A stretch of 41,665 bases of DNA, taken from contig NZ_HE978582.1 in the NCBI RefSeq assembly GCF_000311865.1, positions 191,877 through 233,541 on the forward strand. Reading direction: 5' to 3'. Position numbers and translations under genes: made by a program. A model generated the notes under the pieces. That model searched no databases and was not told where the DNA came from. It saw only the letters and a program-made list of their open reading frames with translations. Positions 25,010 to 37,902 of the stretch are shown piece by piece. Source of the DNA: Peptoniphilus obesi ph1. GTDB taxonomy: Bacteria; Bacillota; Clostridia; Tissierellales; Peptoniphilaceae. Each line of letters opens with the position of its first letter. Position 1 is the first letter of the stretch.

Positions 25010-26152
25010 TTACCTTTCTATGCTATTATCCTTTTTCTTCTTTTCATCCACTTTCATATCCCCTTTAGTCTTAAATTCCTTTAATTTCCCTATTGTTGAT
25101 TCTTTTGCTTTAGTATGCTCTTTAGCTTTTAATAACTTTGCAGAGTATACTTTTAGACTTGTGTATTCCTTATTATCCTTTCCCATACTTTTCTTTTCTT
25201 TGCCAAATAGGTGTACAAAATCTCCTTTTTTCAAATTTTTTACTTGATTGATTTTGTCATTATAGGCGTAGCAGCTGATGAATTTTGCATTTCCTTTCTT
25301 GTCATTTTCAGCAATAGAAAAGGAGGCTACTTTAAAGTCCCTCCCATCTTTTGATTTTAAATCTTTAATTTCTATATCAGTTGCTATATTTCCATCTATA
25401 TTTAATGTATCCTTTTCTTTATTATCTATATCTTTCATCTCTTTATCTCCTTGTTCTTGATTAGCTTCTAAATTTTCTTTTAACTCTTCTTCGTCTATAT
25501 ATTCAATAAACTTTTCATCAATAAGACCCATAACTGAATCGTTCATATAATTATCATAGGCATTATTAAGAACATTTTCATTTTCTACTCCTGTTTCAAG
25601 AGATATAATACCTTTTACAAATTCTTTATGATTATATTCTGCTAAAAAATCTATTGTATTTTTCATGCTTTCAAAATTTGTATTTTCCATATTTGCTATT
25701 GTTTTTATATCACTTGCGTATCTAACAGAATCCCATTCATACTTTCCACTTTCTTTGTTAAACTCTACTCCTGTGGCTAAAATAAATTGCTTCCCGTCAA
25801 ATAAGGTAGCTTGATTATCTTTCACATCCAATACCATAGTATCTCCAAATTCAGTTTCAATTACATTTCCCTTTTTTATATCCATTTTTATTCCTCCATT
25901 TCTATTTTTATCTTTCTTATCTGTTAAATCTTTTATTTCTTCTTCCTTTCCGTCACTAATAATAAATTGTTTTATTTCTTCAACTGTTGGATCATCGATT
26001 GTAGTCTGAATAAATTCAACTAATTTATCTTCTGAAGTGGCAAAATTTTTAATTCCATATTCAACTATATTGTTAATTATTCTCTGAGTAGCACCATCAA
26101 AAGAAAAATTTTCTCGAATAAATTCATTAAAGCTATATCTATCAAATTCCAT
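25010..26152 (-). CDS. SSB-like single-strand DNA-binding protein of mobile-element type, with an internal start
   Basis: A 380-residue protein in three parts: a short N-terminal segment (1-89, MEFDRYSFNEFIRENFS...), a middle region (90-240) beginning MDIKKGNVIETEFGDTMVLD and typical of uncharacterised ICE proteins, and a C-terminal OB-fold/SSB-like region (about 250-345: NIATDIEIKDLKSKDGRDFK, then GDFVHLFGKEKK and YTSLKVYSAKLL), ending in a charged tail. It would coat transferred single-stranded DNA. Codon 90 (ATG 25885-25883) has its own GGAGG site at good spacing, so a shorter product of about 291 residues lacking the N-terminal segment is likely also made. It is the last gene of the minus-strand transfer operon, 33 bp after the giant gene. 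Confidence 0.72.
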   Translation of the reverse strand: MEFDRYSFNEFIRENFSFDGATQRIINNIVEYGIKNFATSEDKLVEFIQTTIDDPTVEEIKQFIISDGKEEEIKDLTDKKDKNRNGGIKMDIKKGNVIETEFGDTMVLDVKDNQATLFDGKQFILATGVEFNKESGKYEWDSVRYASDIKTIANMENTNFESMKNTIDFLAEYNHKEFVKGIISLETGVENENVLNNAYDNYMNDSVMGLIDEKFIEYIDEEELKENLEANQEQGDKEMKDIDNKEKDTLNIDGNIATDIEIKDLKSKDGRDFKVASFSIAENDKKGNAKFISCYAYNDKINQVKNLKKGDFVHLFGKEKKSMGKDNKEYTSLKVYSAKLLKAKEHTKAKESTIGKLKEFKTKGDMKVDEKKKKDNSIER

Positions 26153-26185
26153 ATTCTTTTTCCTCTAATAATCTCATTTAAAGCT

Positions 26186-29100
26186 TTATCTGCCACATGG
26201 TTCACTATTATTTATTTCTTTTATATTATTATTTACTGCTAAATTTCCCTTATATTCCTTTAATTTATCCATAATAGATTTTTTTTCTTTCCTTTCAAAA
26301 TCTCCTATTTCCTGCACTTTACTATCTCTAAAATCAGCATCATTTCTATCTATTATTCCATCTAAATCCATATCTTTAGATAATGGATCATAGAAGTTGC
26401 CATCATCATCTATTTCAAGTCCCATTACTTCTCTCAGCTTTTCTTCATTTACTGATACAAGCTCACTAAAATTCCAAAAGCCAATAGATGTCTTTATCTG
26501 TACTAGCTCTTTTAAATCACTTGCATCTAAGGGATCATAGGTGTATTGAAAGCTGTCAATTAGGTTCTTATCTACATAGGTGTTCATCTTGTAATTTATT
26601 AAATCTAAACTTACTTGTATTTCATGCTTTTCATCTGGTGTAGTTGTATAAGCTATTCCTATATCTGTTAAGTCAGGAAATATAGTATCAAAGTCCTCTA
26701 ACCTGTTTTCTTCATCATATTCTCTGTTAAGGAAGTCTATCAATTCTTCCTTTACTTCTTCTAGTAATGGATTATCTTGGCTTATATCTTCACTTTTTCC
26801 CATATCTAGTAAATTATTTACTTCTGCAAGTCTTAGTGTCTTATCCTTTAAAAGTTCAGCTTGTGGAAATGTCTTTTGTATTTCAATTTTAGCTGTTTGA
26901 AATTGCTCTTCTATATCTTTTAGTTTTGAAATTGTATTTTCTAATCTTTCTGGTAATTTATCCAATACATTATCCATTCTTGTTATATTACCTATTTCAT
27001 CTGTTCCAAACTCTCCTCTATATTCTCCCTTACCTTTTAATATAAAGTTATATTTATTGAAAAAAGAATCATATTTTATGGATAAATCAAAATTTCTATA
27101 TTCACCTATTTTTTCTCCATCTTTATCCATTTCCCTATATATTTTAACTCCCTTAATTTTGTTCAACAAAAACTCTCCAGCTATTTTCTTATCTATATAC
27201 TTCTTTCCGTCAATAATTAGAGAGGTAAATTTATTATCTTCTTTTAAATTTTTATCTACATCTCTATAAGGCTCAACATTTTTAATATCTTCCTTTAAGT
27301 TCTCTATCCTTTCTTTTAATCTTTCTATTTCCTTTGGATAAAATTTAACTACTTTATCTTCCAGCTTGTAAAGATTTGATTTAAAATTGGACTCTAGCAT
27401 TTTAAGTTTAGAAACTTCAACATCAAGGTCCATCTTCTCCTTTATTAATGGATTTCCTGTTGCAAGAGCTTTGATTTCGGCATAGTTTAATGTGGCTTCG
27501 TCTACATCTTCTGCAACTCTTACAGGTGTCTTTGAAGTCATAATTTGAGAAATATATTTTTGTTTATTCTCTAAGGTTTGGAAAAGATAGGCATCAAAAG
27601 TATTTTCTGTTACATATCTAAATATATGGACTTCCTTATTCTCATTTCCCTGCCTCACAATCCTTCCTGCCCTTTGAGAAAGATCAGCCGGTCTCCATGG
27701 TATATCAAGATCGTGGATTGCAATTAGCTTGTCTTGAGCATTAGTACCTGCTCCCATTTTCTGTGTTGAACCAAGTAAGACTCTTATTTCTCCCTTTCTT
27801 ACCTTATCAAAGATAGCGTCTTTTTCCATATTGTTTTTTGCCTTATGAATAAATTCTATTTCATTTTCAGGTACTCCCATATCTATAAGTTTTGTTTTAA
27901 TATCATCATAGATATTAAAATCATTACTTGGTGTAGACATATCACAAAATATTAATTGAGCAGATTTTTTATCTTTATATTTATCCCAAATGCTAAATAC
28001 ATTTTTTATACAGGTATTCACCTTACTATTAGGATCATCAGAAAGTAAAGGATTGATTAACCTTTGGTCAAGTGCCATTTTCTTTCCGTCATTTGTAATC
28101 AAAAGCATATTATCAACACTTGCATCTACCTGCTTATCACGAACCTTATCTGCTCTCTCGGAAAAAGTTTCAAGAATTTCTTTTTGTTCTTCGGTAGGCT
28201 TTGTTTTTATAGTTTCATAATGGGCAATTGGTGTAGGAAGATTTAAAACATCAACTGTTTTAATATCCATAAATCCTTTTACAGTATTCATAAGTTCAGG
28301 AAGATTATAAAATTTTGCAAATCTGGTTTTGCTCCTATAACCATTACCCTCAGGATTTAATTCTATTGCCGTTATTGTTTCTCCAAAAGTAGACGCCCAA
28401 GAATCGAAATGTTGCAATTTCATCTTTTTTAATTCATCATACTGTAAATATCTCTGCATGGTATAAAGTTCAGCCATACTGTTGCTTACTGGTGTACCTG
28501 TGGCAAATACTAATCCTTTATTATTAGTTATTTCATCCATATAGCGGCATTTCATAAGCATATCTGATGATTTTTGTGAATCTGTAGAAGTAATTCCTGC
28601 TACATTCCTCATTTTAGAAAATAGATAGAGGTTTTTGTAGGCATGGGCTTCATCTACAAATAACTTATCTACTCCCAGTTCCTCAAAGGTTACAACGTCA
28701 TCTTTCTTATAATCAGCATTTAGTTTTTCTAACTTTGTCTCTAATTTTTTCTTTGTTTTTTCTAATTGCTTTACAGTAAATCTTTGATCCCTTTCTCTTT
28801 TATATTCATCTATATAGTCAATTATTTCATCAATTTGACCTTGCAATTCATATTCTTGTCTTTCTTTTGATATAGGAATTTTTTCAAATTGACTGTGCCC
28901 TATAATAACAGCATCAAAACTTCCTGTAGCAATACGACTACAAAATCTTTTTCGTCTATCTGGTGTGAAGTCTTTTTCTGTAGCACATAATACATTAGCT
29001 CCTGGATAAAGTTCATTAAATTCTCTTCCAAATTGCTCTACAATGTGGTTAGGAACAACAAACATTGACTTATTACTCATTCCAAGTCTTTTTGACTCCA

Positions 29101-32100
29101 TGGCTATACCTATCATTTCAAAGGTTTTTCCTGCTCCTACTTCATGGGCAAGTAAAGTATTTCCACCAAACAAACCTCTTGCTATGGCATCTTTTTGATG
29201 TGCTCTTAATTCTATTTCAGGATTCATTCCTTCAAAAGTAAGATTAGATCCATCATATTCCCTTTGTCTTATGGAATTAAATCTTTCGTTATAATCTTCT
29301 ACTAATCTATTTCTTCTTTCCACATCATCAAATATCCAGCTTTTAAATTCTTCTTTTATCATCTCTTGCTTACTTCTTGCAAGCATTGTTTCTTTTTGAT
29401 TAAGCACAGATTTTTTCTTTCCATCACTGTCTTCTACTTGGTCAAATACCTTAGTATCTCTTAAATTTAAAGTATCTTCTATCAATTTGTAGGCATTTAC
29501 CCTATTTGTACCATAGGTAAAAGAAGCAAGGTCATTGTCCCTATCAGAGCTTTTTCCTTCAACTCTATATTCTCCTGTAAAGTCAGAATACTTAATATCT
29601 ATATTCCACCTTGATGAAACTGGTGTTTTCAACAAATCAAACATAAATTTTTTGTAATCTTGTTCCGGTATCCATGTTGCACCCATTCTAACTGTAATCT
29701 CACTTGCATCTAGTGCTTTAGGCATAACTTCCACTAGCTTTGCTTTTTGAAAATGTAACTCTTCTAATTCTTTTTTTAAGAGTTTACTATCCTCTAGATT
29801 TACTTCCTTTCCTAACTCTTTTTCGATGTTTTTAATATAAGAGTCTACAACTTCAATTTTATCTCTTATATTTCCTGACAAGTATTCATCAGCACTTACG
29901 TAAGGTCTTGAAAAATCTCCTAGATCCTTAGCAGACTTAAATGGATTCCTATCATTAGGTTCAAAGGAATCTAAATTTAAAAATATTTCTCCCTTTAATT
30001 CTTCTATTAATTTATCTCTTGTTTTTCCTGTCAATTCTTCCATATAATCAAAATTTATTTTACCTTTTTGACTAATAGAGAGTACCAGAGCATCTATTGC
30101 CCTATCTGTATGATCTATTATTACAGCTTTTTTTATAGTTCTCTTGTTAAAGATATCAGATTTTCCTATAAAGTTGCCTTCTTTATCTAATTTCTCCAAA
30201 GTTGAAATTAAAGAAAAATTGGCATCTTCTCTAAATAACTTTTTATTGGTTTTTGAATTTAGTCTTCCATGTTTGCTATTGAAATCATCGTAGAATTTAT
30301 TTAGATTTTCTTGTTCTTTTTTTATCTCTTCATCTGAATAGTCTTCTTTTTGATAGGTTATAACTTTCCTTAGACTTTCATTTAATCTTAAATATTCTTT
30401 TACCTTATCTTTATCCTTTTCATTTACGGATATTTTTTGCATAATTGAATTTTCTCTAAAATATATTTCATCATCAACTAAAGCAAAAGAATAGTTTTTA
30501 ACACTATCATCAGCCGGTATTGTTTCTTCTCCTAAATCATCATTTATTTGAGCTTCTTCATACCTACCTTGAATATTTTTAATGGCTTTTTTTAGTCCTT
30601 CTTCTAAAGAAATATCTTTATTTTCAATACATGCAAGGCTTGTCCCAAATCTTGACGGTATTTCTTCCATAGTCCCTATTACCATCTGAGGATTATCTAC
30701 AAAGTATTTATTATATATTAGTCCTTTTGCATCTTTGTCTAGCTTTATCCAGTCTTCATCTATCTTTAATAGCCTATCTCTCTTTTTTAAAAAGATTATA
30801 TCTGAAGTTACTTCTGTACCTGCTACTCCTTTAAATGTTCTATTAGGTAGTCGTATTGCTCCTAAGAACTCCGCCCTTTCTGATATATATCTTCTAACAT
30901 CTTCACTTTTTTTATCCATTGTTCCTGAAGATGTTATAAATGCAATGATGCCGCCATCTCTAACCTTATCTAAAGTTTTAGCAAAAAAATAATCGTGAAT
31001 TAGAAAGTTATTTCTTTCATACTCACGATCTGCTACTTTAAATTCTCCAAAAGGAATATTTCCTATGGCCACATCAAATAGGTTATTAGAAAAATTGGTT
31101 TCTTCAAATCCTTTTATTTGTATATTGGCATTAGGGTAAAGTTCTTTGGCAATTTGTCCACTAATCCTATCTAATTCAACTCCATAAAAGTTTGACTCTT
31201 TCATTTCTTCAGGTAGATTTCCTATAAATCTCCCTGTCCCAGCACTTGGTTCTAATATATTTCCTTTTTCAAAGCCAAGATTAGAAAGACTTTCATAGAT
31301 AGCGTCTATAACTACTTTCGGCGTATAAAAAGCTGTTAGGGTTGATCCTCTTGCCCTATTATATTCTTCCCCAGTTAGATTTTCTTTTAAAAAATTTCTT
31401 GCATCAAGCCATTGACCTTCCTTTTCTTCATCAAATACATCGGAAAGTCCTCCCCAGCCAATATATTTTGCCAAAATTTCCTGTTCATCTTTTCTTGCAC
31501 TTCTATTTTCTTTTTCTAAAGCCTTTAAGACATTTATAGCTTCAATGTTGTTTTTTAATCTCTGTGAAGGTGGTAGGTTTTCTTCTTCATTAATAATTTT
31601 ATAGTTTTCTAAAGAAACTTCAGAAACCCCTTCTATATTTTCTCTATCAGTCCTTATTAAATTATTATTTTCTTTCCATTCCTTATATTCTTCTAACTTC
31701 TTATCAATAGTTTCTTTTCTATGAGTGGTTAATTTTAATGAATTACCATCTCCGTCAATTTTGTCAATTCCTTTGAGGTAAGAAAAAGGTAGAGTAAATT
31801 CCCTATAATTTTTTGGATTAGACGAACTATATACTAAAAATTCTTCCTTTTCATTATCTACTCTTACTATAAACTGATCAGCAACAAGAGAAGATTTATT
31901 ATTTATTACATCAAGGCTTTTATGTAAAAGCCCTGAATTGTCTTTTTTAACTTTTTCTTCGTTATTATTGTCAATATATTCAAAGCTAATTTGTTCTACT
32001 AATTCCTCTTTATCGATAGATTGTTTTTTACTTAATTTATCTTTTTCACTAGATTTATATTCTTCTAAATCTTCCTTTCTTGCAAAAATATTAGAAACAG

Positions 32101-35100
32101 GTCTTTCTCCACTATATATTACTTCAGTAATACCACTCTTATCTATTGTACTTAAAGCTAATCTACCCATTCCAGCTTCATTAAATTCATTTTCTTTAAT
32201 TAAATATTCCTTATTTCTAAATTGAACTGGTAATCCTAAAAGACTATAATCTTCTATTTCTAACGGAATTAATTCCTCTTTTTTTATAACTTCTAAATCA
32301 AGATCTTTGTAGTTATTAAAAATAATTGTTTCGCTTCCGGTAATAAAACCATTCATTAGTCCTGTGCTATCTTCTAGTTCTATAGTTTTAGGACTTGTAG
32401 TATCGTTAATAGCAGTTATAGTGTATTCTTTTCCTTTGTATCTAACACTCATACCTTCTTTAAATGGATTTTCTTCTTGCCTTGTTCTATCATTTTCTAT
32501 TTGCTGATTTAAATATCCATTTAAAAGCACTTCTCTATGTTTGTCATCAAGTAAATAAGGTAAGTTACTTAATATGTCCTTATAACTTTTATATTTTATA
32601 GCTTGATTAGAATTTAAAATATACCCATTGTATCGTAAATTTTGTTTAAGAGATTTCCCCTTAACATCTAAGATTAGCTCTACCTTATACCCTTCTTTTC
32701 CATCTATAATATTTTCTGGTTTTTTTAATAATCCATCTTCTATTTTCTTTGACAGTAGTAAGTATTCTTCATTTTGAGGATCAAAATAGTATTCTCTTTT
32801 TTCTTTGATATCCTTATCTATTAACATGGAAAGAACTTGTTTCTTATCTCTTATTTCTTCAATTTTGGATTTTTCTTCTTGCGATAAATTTATATTAAAA
32901 GTAATTTTATTTTCTTCATTTATATGTGCTAAATTTTGATATGCTCCATTGATTTCAAGATTTTTATTAAAAACATATATATCATTATAATAATCTGGAA
33001 ATTGCTGATTAAAGCTTTGAACATCTATATCATAGCCTTCCTCAAATTTTGTAACTTTATCATCAGTAATTTCAAATAAACCTTCCCTTTCCAATTCTAA
33101 TACATCATTTAAATTTGTAAGGTTTGCTTCTTTCATTTTGGCAGTAATTTCATCAAACAAACTGTCTATTTTTTTGCTATCTTCAAAAGATTTCCCTTTA
33201 TATAAAGTATAGATCTTTCCTTGTGAGTTTTCCTTTCTTGGATAAACTCTAATTCCTGTCTCTTCTAGTTCTATATCCTTTATTTTCTCTTTATCTACTA
33301 AGGCATAATAATATCCTACTTTTACCGCTATTTTATCTTCTACAATCTCTTTTGTTAATTTTTCTTCTACTTCATTTCTTAATACTTCTAAAGCTTTTAA
33401 ATTGCTTCCTTTAAAGGAATGTGAGAATAGTTTTAAGTCCTTATCAAAATAGGCATCATATGAATAATATGTTATTTGATTATGGTTATTATCATATCCA
33501 CTGGAAATATTTTTTATTTTTAAATATTTATTATCCTCTGTTTTAACTATATCTCCCACTTTTATAGAGAGTATCTCCTTATCATCTTCTATATTGTTTT
33601 CAAGTGAATTATTTAAATATTCTCTATATCTATTTTCTATTCTAATGCCTAATTCTTTAACCTTATCTATTGACTTCATATCATCTGGAAGATTTCCCTG
33701 CTTATCGGCAACTTCTCTCATGATTTTTGCATATTCTCTTTGGAATACAGAGTTAAAACTTGCTAAGGTATTATTTCCTAAGTTTTCTCTTGCCTTTATA
33801 ATTTCATTTTCTAAAACTTTATCCTTAACTAATACATCGAAAAGTATATCTTCAATTTGGTCTATGGAAATTATTTTTTCATCTATCTTATTTTCTTCTA
33901 TAGTTTGATTAAGTTCTATCTGACTTTTTCCTATTTGTTCATAAAGAAATTCAAAGTCTCTTTGGTTGATCTCGTTTCCATCACCTATGTCTATCTTATG
34001 GTGATCAACTATTTTCCCATCTACTATATGGTTAAAATAGAATTTGGAATACCCCTCCCACTTATCAGTCATCTGCCCATATTCATCTTCTCCTAAGGTC
34101 TTATTATGAAGTCTTATCTTTTCATCTATTTCCCTTATTTCATCTAATAGTTCTTTAGTCAGCCTTTGTCCTGTATAATCTTTTTCTATTAGACTTGAAC
34201 CCTCATTAAACTCAATTATCCAATAATCATCTTTTCTATGGCTATCTAAATCAAAACCTATATTCTCTTTATTTTTATTAGTATAAAATTCCTTAAATTC
34301 TTCAAAACCATTTACTATATCATCATCTATAACTTCTTTGTTAGAATTAACTACAATATTTGGAATATCATCATATCGACTTTGACTTTCTAAAAGGTAA
34401 TATTCTCTTCCTTCTATTTCTTCCTTTTCTTTAATATAAAAAGTGTCATGTATTCCCTCAAGAATAATTCCATCGTCTAACTGGTCTAATGGTATATCTA
34501 ATTGTTTTTCAAAGGCTATGGAATATATATCTTCTTTTAAAAAGTTTGGTATAAATTCATCATAAATGATAAGTTTTCCATCATCACCTATACTTGCTAC
34601 AGACTGTCCTTGATAATAATATATAGAACTATTATTTGTTCTTTCTATATATACATCATTATCAGTTGGAGGCAAATCATCTTGATAATTTATATACTCC
34701 TGGCTTTCTTTTTCTGTTTTATTTATTTCCTGATCTGTTTTTTTCTTCCTATTTTCTTCAAAACTTTCTTCATCTATATATCTATTCTTTTTAATAAGGT
34801 CATTAATTCTTCTTGCAACATTAGACCAAGATAGTAGTATTTCTTTTGCATTACCTTTATTATATTTTATTCCCTTCGCATCGTGCCACTCACCACTTTC
34901 TCTTGCAGCAGATAGTGCATGAGAACTTCCACCTACGCCATATTCATTTTTCAAGAAATCTGCTTGTTCTTTTAAATCATGCTTTTCAGTAAAAAATTCA
35001 TATATTCTTTTCTTTCCATCAGAAAACCCGCTTCCTCTTTTTAGGCTTTCATCTATTTCATCTTGTGTTATAAAACTCTGAATAGGTGCAATATCCTTTA

Positions 35101-37108
35101 AATTTGACCTATATAATTTTCTTTCTATTTCTAAATCATTGATATCATTATAGATTTTAGATAATTTATAATGATGAAATCTTAAAATATCAGGATTAAT
35201 CTTATATTCTTCTAAAAATACCTCGTATTCTTTTCTGAGTTTATTTATAAAATTTTTATCTTCAAGTTTTTTCCCGAGATTTTCTTTTTCATCTGGGAAG
35301 CCTCTTCCTTTTATATCATTAAGAATCGCTAAATATCTATCCTTAGTTTCATCAGTAAGATCTCTCTTTAAATACAATAATTTTTCTGCTATTTTTTCTC
35401 TTTCATATGTCGCACTTTCTACAATCTCAACATTGCTAGCAAATTCTCCTCTATCTAATAAATTATTAATATTATTAGCTAAATCTTTCCAAGAAACTAT
35501 TTGCCCTTCTCTATATCTTGCCTCATCTCCATCTTTAAAAATTGCTCCTTCCTTTCCAAACCATGCAGATATCTTTCTTCCTTCAATTTCAAGACCATTG
35601 GCTCCCCTATATATTTCTTTCAAAAAGTTTGCCTGTTCTTCTAAAGATTTACCCTTAGAAAATTCTGCTATTACTGCTAATCTTCCATCTTCATGATTTC
35701 CTCCATGTATTAAAAATGTATCTATTTCTCTTTGACTTATTGGATTTGAGAAGGATATTTGCTCTCCATGATTTTTAGCAGAAAAAAAGGAAGTAGACTC
35801 TACTTCCTCATTTTTTAGATTAGGATTATCTCCCTTTCCCCTATTTCTTGTAGGGTCATATCCATGTTCTTCTTCAATCTCAGATATTTCAGATAGTCCT
35901 CTTCTTTCAGTTCTTCTGTCAGACCCCAAGTTTCCATCATTTTGACTTCTTCCCTCGTGATAAAGTCCTCTATCTCTTTTTCCTTTGATAGAAGATGATC
36001 CATCAATGTCCCTTGCAAATACATTATCTGATAATCCTCTTCTTTGTTCTCCTTGAGAAAGTTCAATCTCATCCTTCCCCATCTGTTGAGTTTCTTTAAA
36101 TCTATTTCCTTGGGAATTGCCATATTGGGTATTAGGACTTCCATGCCTTCCTCCAATTCTTCCATCTTGTATGTCCCTCCCTGTCTCTCGAAGGAATTCT
36201 CCTTGACGATTGGTGTGTAAATCCCCTCCTCCATGAGGTATTCCTTGCCTGCCAATGTTAATTTCTCTTTCATCTTCCAAGCCTCCTTTAAAATTTATTT
36301 CACCGTTTATATCAGAACTTAATTTATTATAACGCTCCTTAAGCTCTTTTGTCTGCTCCAAATCTTTTCTTTCTTGAATTTTCTCTAAAATTTCTAATCT
36401 TTTTATTTCACTTCCCAAATCAAGTAAGATATTTTTACTTATATTAGCACTTATACTTAATACTTTGTCTATGTCCGAACTTGATATTTTAGACAGTAAA
36501 GATAAGTTTTCTTCTTTTAGCTGATATGAGACCTCCATTCTCTCGCTTATGGAAATTTTTACGGATTCTTTTAACAAATTAAAAAGGTCTACCTTTTGAA
36601 TGCTTTTTAAACTTTCATCAGATAGACTTTCTAAAATTTTATTGAATTTTCCTCTAACATTACTTTCTACTAAGGCATCAATTTTATCTTCTTGGCTTAA
36701 TAGAAGCTTACTATCTTTTTCTTTAAACTTATCTATCAGTTCATCTAGTAAGTTTAAATGCTTTTTGCTATCATATTTCCATAGCTTTACCTCAGAAATA
36801 TTATGATTAATACTTACTGTTTGCCTTATGTCGAATATATATTTTATCCTTCCACTATCTATATCTAAAAGTGGTATTCCTTTTTCGCCTCTTTTAACGC
36901 TTCTACCTATACTTTTCCAATAATCAAATTCTGCACAGGCTGTTGCTTTTGGATCCATATTGTATATAGATATTTGATGTATATATGGATATTTATAGTT
37001 ATTGCCTGATACCTTTAAATATTCCTCATATTTTTTTATATCTTTCTTAAATTCTTCTTTTGCAAGATAGATTGTTCTACTTAAATCTACTATATCATAT
37101 CTTGGCAT
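26186..37108 (-). CDS. Giant ICE protein: N6-adenine methylase-like plus SNF2-type helicase (3640 residues)
   Basis: A very large transfer-region protein of the kind found in Tn1549/CTn-like elements. The N-terminus ([33 protein letters not shown]) resembles ArdC-like antirestriction/LPD domains. Residues near 460-565 and 680-790 hold two copies of one module. The central part has a DNA methylase core: EPSAGTGRF (SAM motif I) and IGNIPFGEF, a variant of the N-P-P-Y catalytic motif. A superfamily 2 helicase follows: [12 protein letters not shown] (Walker A), [11 protein letters not shown] (DEAH), [10 protein letters not shown] and [19 protein letters not shown] (motif VI). The likely role is handling or protecting DNA on arrival in a recipient; direct evidence for this family is thin. 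Start is ATG 37108 after GAGGAGG; an ATG five codons upstream lies within that site. Confidence 0.88.
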   Translation of the reverse strand: MPRYDIVDLSRTIYLAKEEFKKDIKKYEEYLKVSGNNYKYPYIHQISIYNMDPKATACAEFDYWKSIGRSVKRGEKGIPLLDIDSGRIKYIFDIRQTVSINHNISEVKLWKYDSKKHLNLLDELIDKFKEKDSKLLLSQEDKIDALVESNVRGKFNKILESLSDESLKSIQKVDLFNLLKESVKISISERMEVSYQLKEENLSLLSKISSSDIDKVLSISANISKNILLDLGSEIKRLEILEKIQERKDLEQTKELKERYNKLSSDINGEINFKGGLEDEREINIGRQGIPHGGGDLHTNRQGEFLRETGRDIQDGRIGGRHGSPNTQYGNSQGNRFKETQQMGKDEIELSQGEQRRGLSDNVFARDIDGSSSIKGKRDRGLYHEGRSQNDGNLGSDRRTERRGLSEISEIEEEHGYDPTRNRGKGDNPNLKNEEVESTSFFSAKNHGEQISFSNPISQREIDTFLIHGGNHEDGRLAVIAEFSKGKSLEEQANFLKEIYRGANGLEIEGRKISAWFGKEGAIFKDGDEARYREGQIVSWKDLANNINNLLDRGEFASNVEIVESATYEREKIAEKLLYLKRDLTDETKDRYLAILNDIKGRGFPDEKENLGKKLEDKNFINKLRKEYEVFLEEYKINPDILRFHHYKLSKIYNDINDLEIERKLYRSNLKDIAPIQSFITQDEIDESLKRGSGFSDGKKRIYEFFTEKHDLKEQADFLKNEYGVGGSSHALSAARESGEWHDAKGIKYNKGNAKEILLSWSNVARRINDLIKKNRYIDEESFEENRKKKTDQEINKTEKESQEYINYQDDLPPTDNDVYIERTNNSSIYYYQGQSVASIGDDGKLIIYDEFIPNFLKEDIYSIAFEKQLDIPLDQLDDGIILEGIHDTFYIKEKEEIEGREYYLLESQSRYDDIPNIVVNSNKEVIDDDIVNGFEEFKEFYTNKNKENIGFDLDSHRKDDYWIIEFNEGSSLIEKDYTGQRLTKELLDEIREIDEKIRLHNKTLGEDEYGQMTDKWEGYSKFYFNHIVDGKIVDHHKIDIGDGNEINQRDFEFLYEQIGKSQIELNQTIEENKIDEKIISIDQIEDILFDVLVKDKVLENEIIKARENLGNNTLASFNSVFQREYAKIMREVADKQGNLPDDMKSIDKVKELGIRIENRYREYLNNSLENNIEDDKEILSIKVGDIVKTEDNKYLKIKNISSGYDNNHNQITYYSYDAYFDKDLKLFSHSFKGSNLKALEVLRNEVEEKLTKEIVEDKIAVKVGYYYALVDKEKIKDIELEETGIRVYPRKENSQGKIYTLYKGKSFEDSKKIDSLFDEITAKMKEANLTNLNDVLELEREGLFEITDDKVTKFEEGYDIDVQSFNQQFPDYYNDIYVFNKNLEINGAYQNLAHINEENKITFNINLSQEEKSKIEEIRDKKQVLSMLIDKDIKEKREYYFDPQNEEYLLLSKKIEDGLLKKPENIIDGKEGYKVELILDVKGKSLKQNLRYNGYILNSNQAIKYKSYKDILSNLPYLLDDKHREVLLNGYLNQQIENDRTRQEENPFKEGMSVRYKGKEYTITAINDTTSPKTIELEDSTGLMNGFITGSETIIFNNYKDLDLEVIKKEELIPLEIEDYSLLGLPVQFRNKEYLIKENEFNEAGMGRLALSTIDKSGITEVIYSGERPVSNIFARKEDLEEYKSSEKDKLSKKQSIDKEELVEQISFEYIDNNNEEKVKKDNSGLLHKSLDVINNKSSLVADQFIVRVDNEKEEFLVYSSSNPKNYREFTLPFSYLKGIDKIDGDGNSLKLTTHRKETIDKKLEEYKEWKENNNLIRTDRENIEGVSEVSLENYKIINEEENLPPSQRLKNNIEAINVLKALEKENRSARKDEQEILAKYIGWGGLSDVFDEEKEGQWLDARNFLKENLTGEEYNRARGSTLTAFYTPKVVIDAIYESLSNLGFEKGNILEPSAGTGRFIGNLPEEMKESNFYGVELDRISGQIAKELYPNANIQIKGFEETNFSNNLFDVAIGNIPFGEFKVADREYERNNFLIHDYFFAKTLDKVRDGGIIAFITSSGTMDKKSEDVRRYISERAEFLGAIRLPNRTFKGVAGTEVTSDIIFLKKRDRLLKIDEDWIKLDKDAKGLIYNKYFVDNPQMVIGTMEEIPSRFGTSLACIENKDISLEEGLKKAIKNIQGRYEEAQINDDLGEETIPADDSVKNYSFALVDDEIYFRENSIMQKISVNEKDKDKVKEYLRLNESLRKVITYQKEDYSDEEIKKEQENLNKFYDDFNSKHGRLNSKTNKKLFREDANFSLISTLEKLDKEGNFIGKSDIFNKRTIKKAVIIDHTDRAIDALVLSISQKGKINFDYMEELTGKTRDKLIEELKGEIFLNLDSFEPNDRNPFKSAKDLGDFSRPYVSADEYLSGNIRDKIEVVDSYIKNIEKELGKEVNLEDSKLLKKELEELHFQKAKLVEVMPKALDASEITVRMGATWIPEQDYKKFMFDLLKTPVSSRWNIDIKYSDFTGEYRVEGKSSDRDNDLASFTYGTNRVNAYKLIEDTLNLRDTKVFDQVEDSDGKKKSVLNQKETMLARSKQEMIKEEFKSWIFDDVERRNRLVEDYNERFNSIRQREYDGSNLTFEGMNPEIELRAHQKDAIARGLFGGNTLLAHEVGAGKTFEMIGIAMESKRLGMSNKSMFVVPNHIVEQFGREFNELYPGANVLCATEKDFTPDRRKRFCSRIATGSFDAVIIGHSQFEKIPISKERQEYELQGQIDEIIDYIDEYKRERDQRFTVKQLEKTKKKLETKLEKLNADYKKDDVVTFEELGVDKLFVDEAHAYKNLYLFSKMRNVAGITSTDSQKSSDMLMKCRYMDEITNNKGLVFATGTPVSNSMAELYTMQRYLQYDELKKMKLQHFDSWASTFGETITAIELNPEGNGYRSKTRFAKFYNLPELMNTVKGFMDIKTVDVLNLPTPIAHYETIKTKPTEEQKEILETFSERADKVRDKQVDASVDNMLLITNDGKKMALDQRLINPLLSDDPNSKVNTCIKNVFSIWDKYKDKKSAQLIFCDMSTPSNDFNIYDDIKTKLIDMGVPENEIEFIHKAKNNMEKDAIFDKVRKGEIRVLLGSTQKMGAGTNAQDKLIAIHDLDIPWRPADLSQRAGRIVRQGNENKEVHIFRYVTENTFDAYLFQTLENKQKYISQIMTSKTPVRVAEDVDEATLNYAEIKALATGNPLIKEKMDLDVEVSKLKMLESNFKSNLYKLEDKVVKFYPKEIERLKERIENLKEDIKNVEPYRDVDKNLKEDNKFTSLIIDGKKYIDKKIAGEFLLNKIKGVKIYREMDKDGEKIGEYRNFDLSIKYDSFFNKYNFILKGKGEYRGEFGTDEIGNITRMDNVLDKLPERLENTISKLKDIEEQFQTAKIEIQKTFPQAELLKDKTLRLAEVNNLLDMGKSEDISQDNPLLEEVKEELIDFLNREYDEENRLEDFDTIFPDLTDIGIAYTTTPDEKHEIQVSLDLINYKMNTYVDKNLIDSFQYTYDPLDASDLKELVQIKTSIGFWNFSELVSVNEEKLREVMGLEIDDDGNFYDPLSKDMDLDGIIDRNDADFRDSKVQEIGDFERKEKKSIMDKLKEYKGNLAVNNNIKEINNSEPCGR

Positions 37109-37250
37109 TTTATCCCTCCTCATTATAGTGATAAAAATGAACTAAATTTTTATATATTTATTTATTAAACTTTATTTCTTTCTATTTTTTAAATTTCTGT
37201 AAGCAAAAGATAACTTTAAAATGTCATTTACGCTATCTTTTTATTGCAAT

Positions 37251-37286
37251 AAAAAAACGATTGGAATTTTTTACTTTTCTAATCGC
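37251..37286 (-). terminator. Intrinsic terminator after the toxin gene
   Basis: Minus-strand hairpin with arms CGATTAGAA and TTCCAATCG (one mismatch) followed by seven T. It lies 26 bases after the toxin stop and before the giant gene, so the toxin-antitoxin unit is insulated downstream. The rest of 37124-37311 is plain AT-rich sequence with no gene seen. Confidence 0.78.
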
Positions 37287-37311
37287 TTTAACTGCCTTTA
37301 TTCTATTGCTT

Positions 37312-37566
37312 TCAATCCAACATTGCTTTTTCTAACTTTGAAAAATTGCAATTTGCTCTTCTTATAATTCCTGTTTTCTTTTGATTTTTGTATATTTTTT
37401 CTACCTTTATCAAGACCTTTGTTTTTATTTTTAAACAAAAAGCGTATTCTTTTTGAAATAAGTCTTTATATCTAATATCCTCAAGTTCGTTAAAATCAAT
37501 TCTTTCATAACAATCAGTCGGTACAGGAATCATTTTCTTAATATCCAATATAGATAATATGTGCAT
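37312..37566 (-). CDS. ToxN/AbiQ-like type III toxin, C-terminal part (after frameshift)
   Basis: This reading frame continues the toxin begun at 37862. It encodes LDIKKMIPVPTDCYERIDF, then a helical segment, and ends RRANCNFSKLEKAML; the M-I-P-V/I-P and C-N-F-S-x-L-E segments match the C-terminal half of ToxN/AbiQ endoribonucleases. No ribosome binding site precedes its apparent ATG, which lies in the A7 run where the frames cross. Joined by a -1 shift the whole toxin would be about 183 residues, close to the family's usual 150-180. Confidence 0.75.
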   Translation of the reverse strand: MHILSILDIKKMIPVPTDCYERIDFNELEDIRYKDLFQKEYAFCLKIKTKVLIKVEKIYKNQKKTGIIRRANCNFSKLEKAMLD

Positions 37567-37862
37567 TTTTTTCTATCAGAATAATATTTGTAGATATCTC
37601 CATCTATAGTAATACTATTATCGATCACTTCATAAATCAAAAAATGCTCATCAGAAACATTCTTCCATTTTTTATGTTTTTCCTTTGCAGAAGAAATTGG
37701 AATAAAATAATTATAATTTTCTATACCAACAATAATTCCAACAAATGGTTTTATACTGTTTCTATACGATGGGTTGTAATAAACTTCTGAATCTACTTTA
37801 TTTAGATATTCAAGGTAATCAGAGTTTACAGTATAAAATCCATATTTTATAACTTCTACCAT
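37530..37862 (-). CDS. ToxN/AbiQ-like type III toxin, N-terminal part (frame broken at A7)
   Basis: The first 95 or so residues match the ToxN/AbiQ/CptN toxin family: YGFYTVNSDYLEYLNKVD at the start and KPFVGIIVGIENYNYFIPIS in the core, where ToxN has the pattern K-x-F-I-G-I-V. These toxins are endoribonucleases held inactive by a repeated RNA. The frame then runs off after DRKK into a short unrelated tail; the true continuation is the -1 frame. The change of frame is at A-AAA-AAA (37572-37566), which is in the exact phase of a -1 slippery heptamer. The ATG at 37862 follows AGGAGAAAATAAT, immediately after the antitoxin terminator, the arrangement seen in toxIN loci. Confidence 0.78.
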   Translation of the reverse strand: MVEVIKYGFYTVNSDYLEYLNKVDSEVYYNPSYRNSIKPFVGIIVGIENYNYFIPISSAKEKHKKWKNVSDEHFLIYEVIDNSITIDGDIYKYYSDRKKCTYYLYWILRK

Positions 37863-37873
37863 TATTTTCTCCT

Positions 37874-37902
37874 AAAAAAACAGAGAGGTTTAATCCTCTC
37901 TG
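37874..37902 (-). terminator. ToxI-like terminator before the toxin gene
   Basis: Perfect 8-base arms CAGAGAGG (37881-37888) and CCTCTCTG (37895-37902), followed on the minus strand by seven T and directly by the toxin's ribosome binding site. In type III systems a leaky terminator here sets the ratio of antitoxin RNA to toxin mRNA. Confidence 0.85.

Noticed and set aside
35815-36273. 152-residue minus-strand frame inside the giant gene
   Set aside because: It is out of frame within a low-complexity, Gly/Arg/Glu-rich part of the giant protein. It has no recognised domain, and the giant frame is continuous there.
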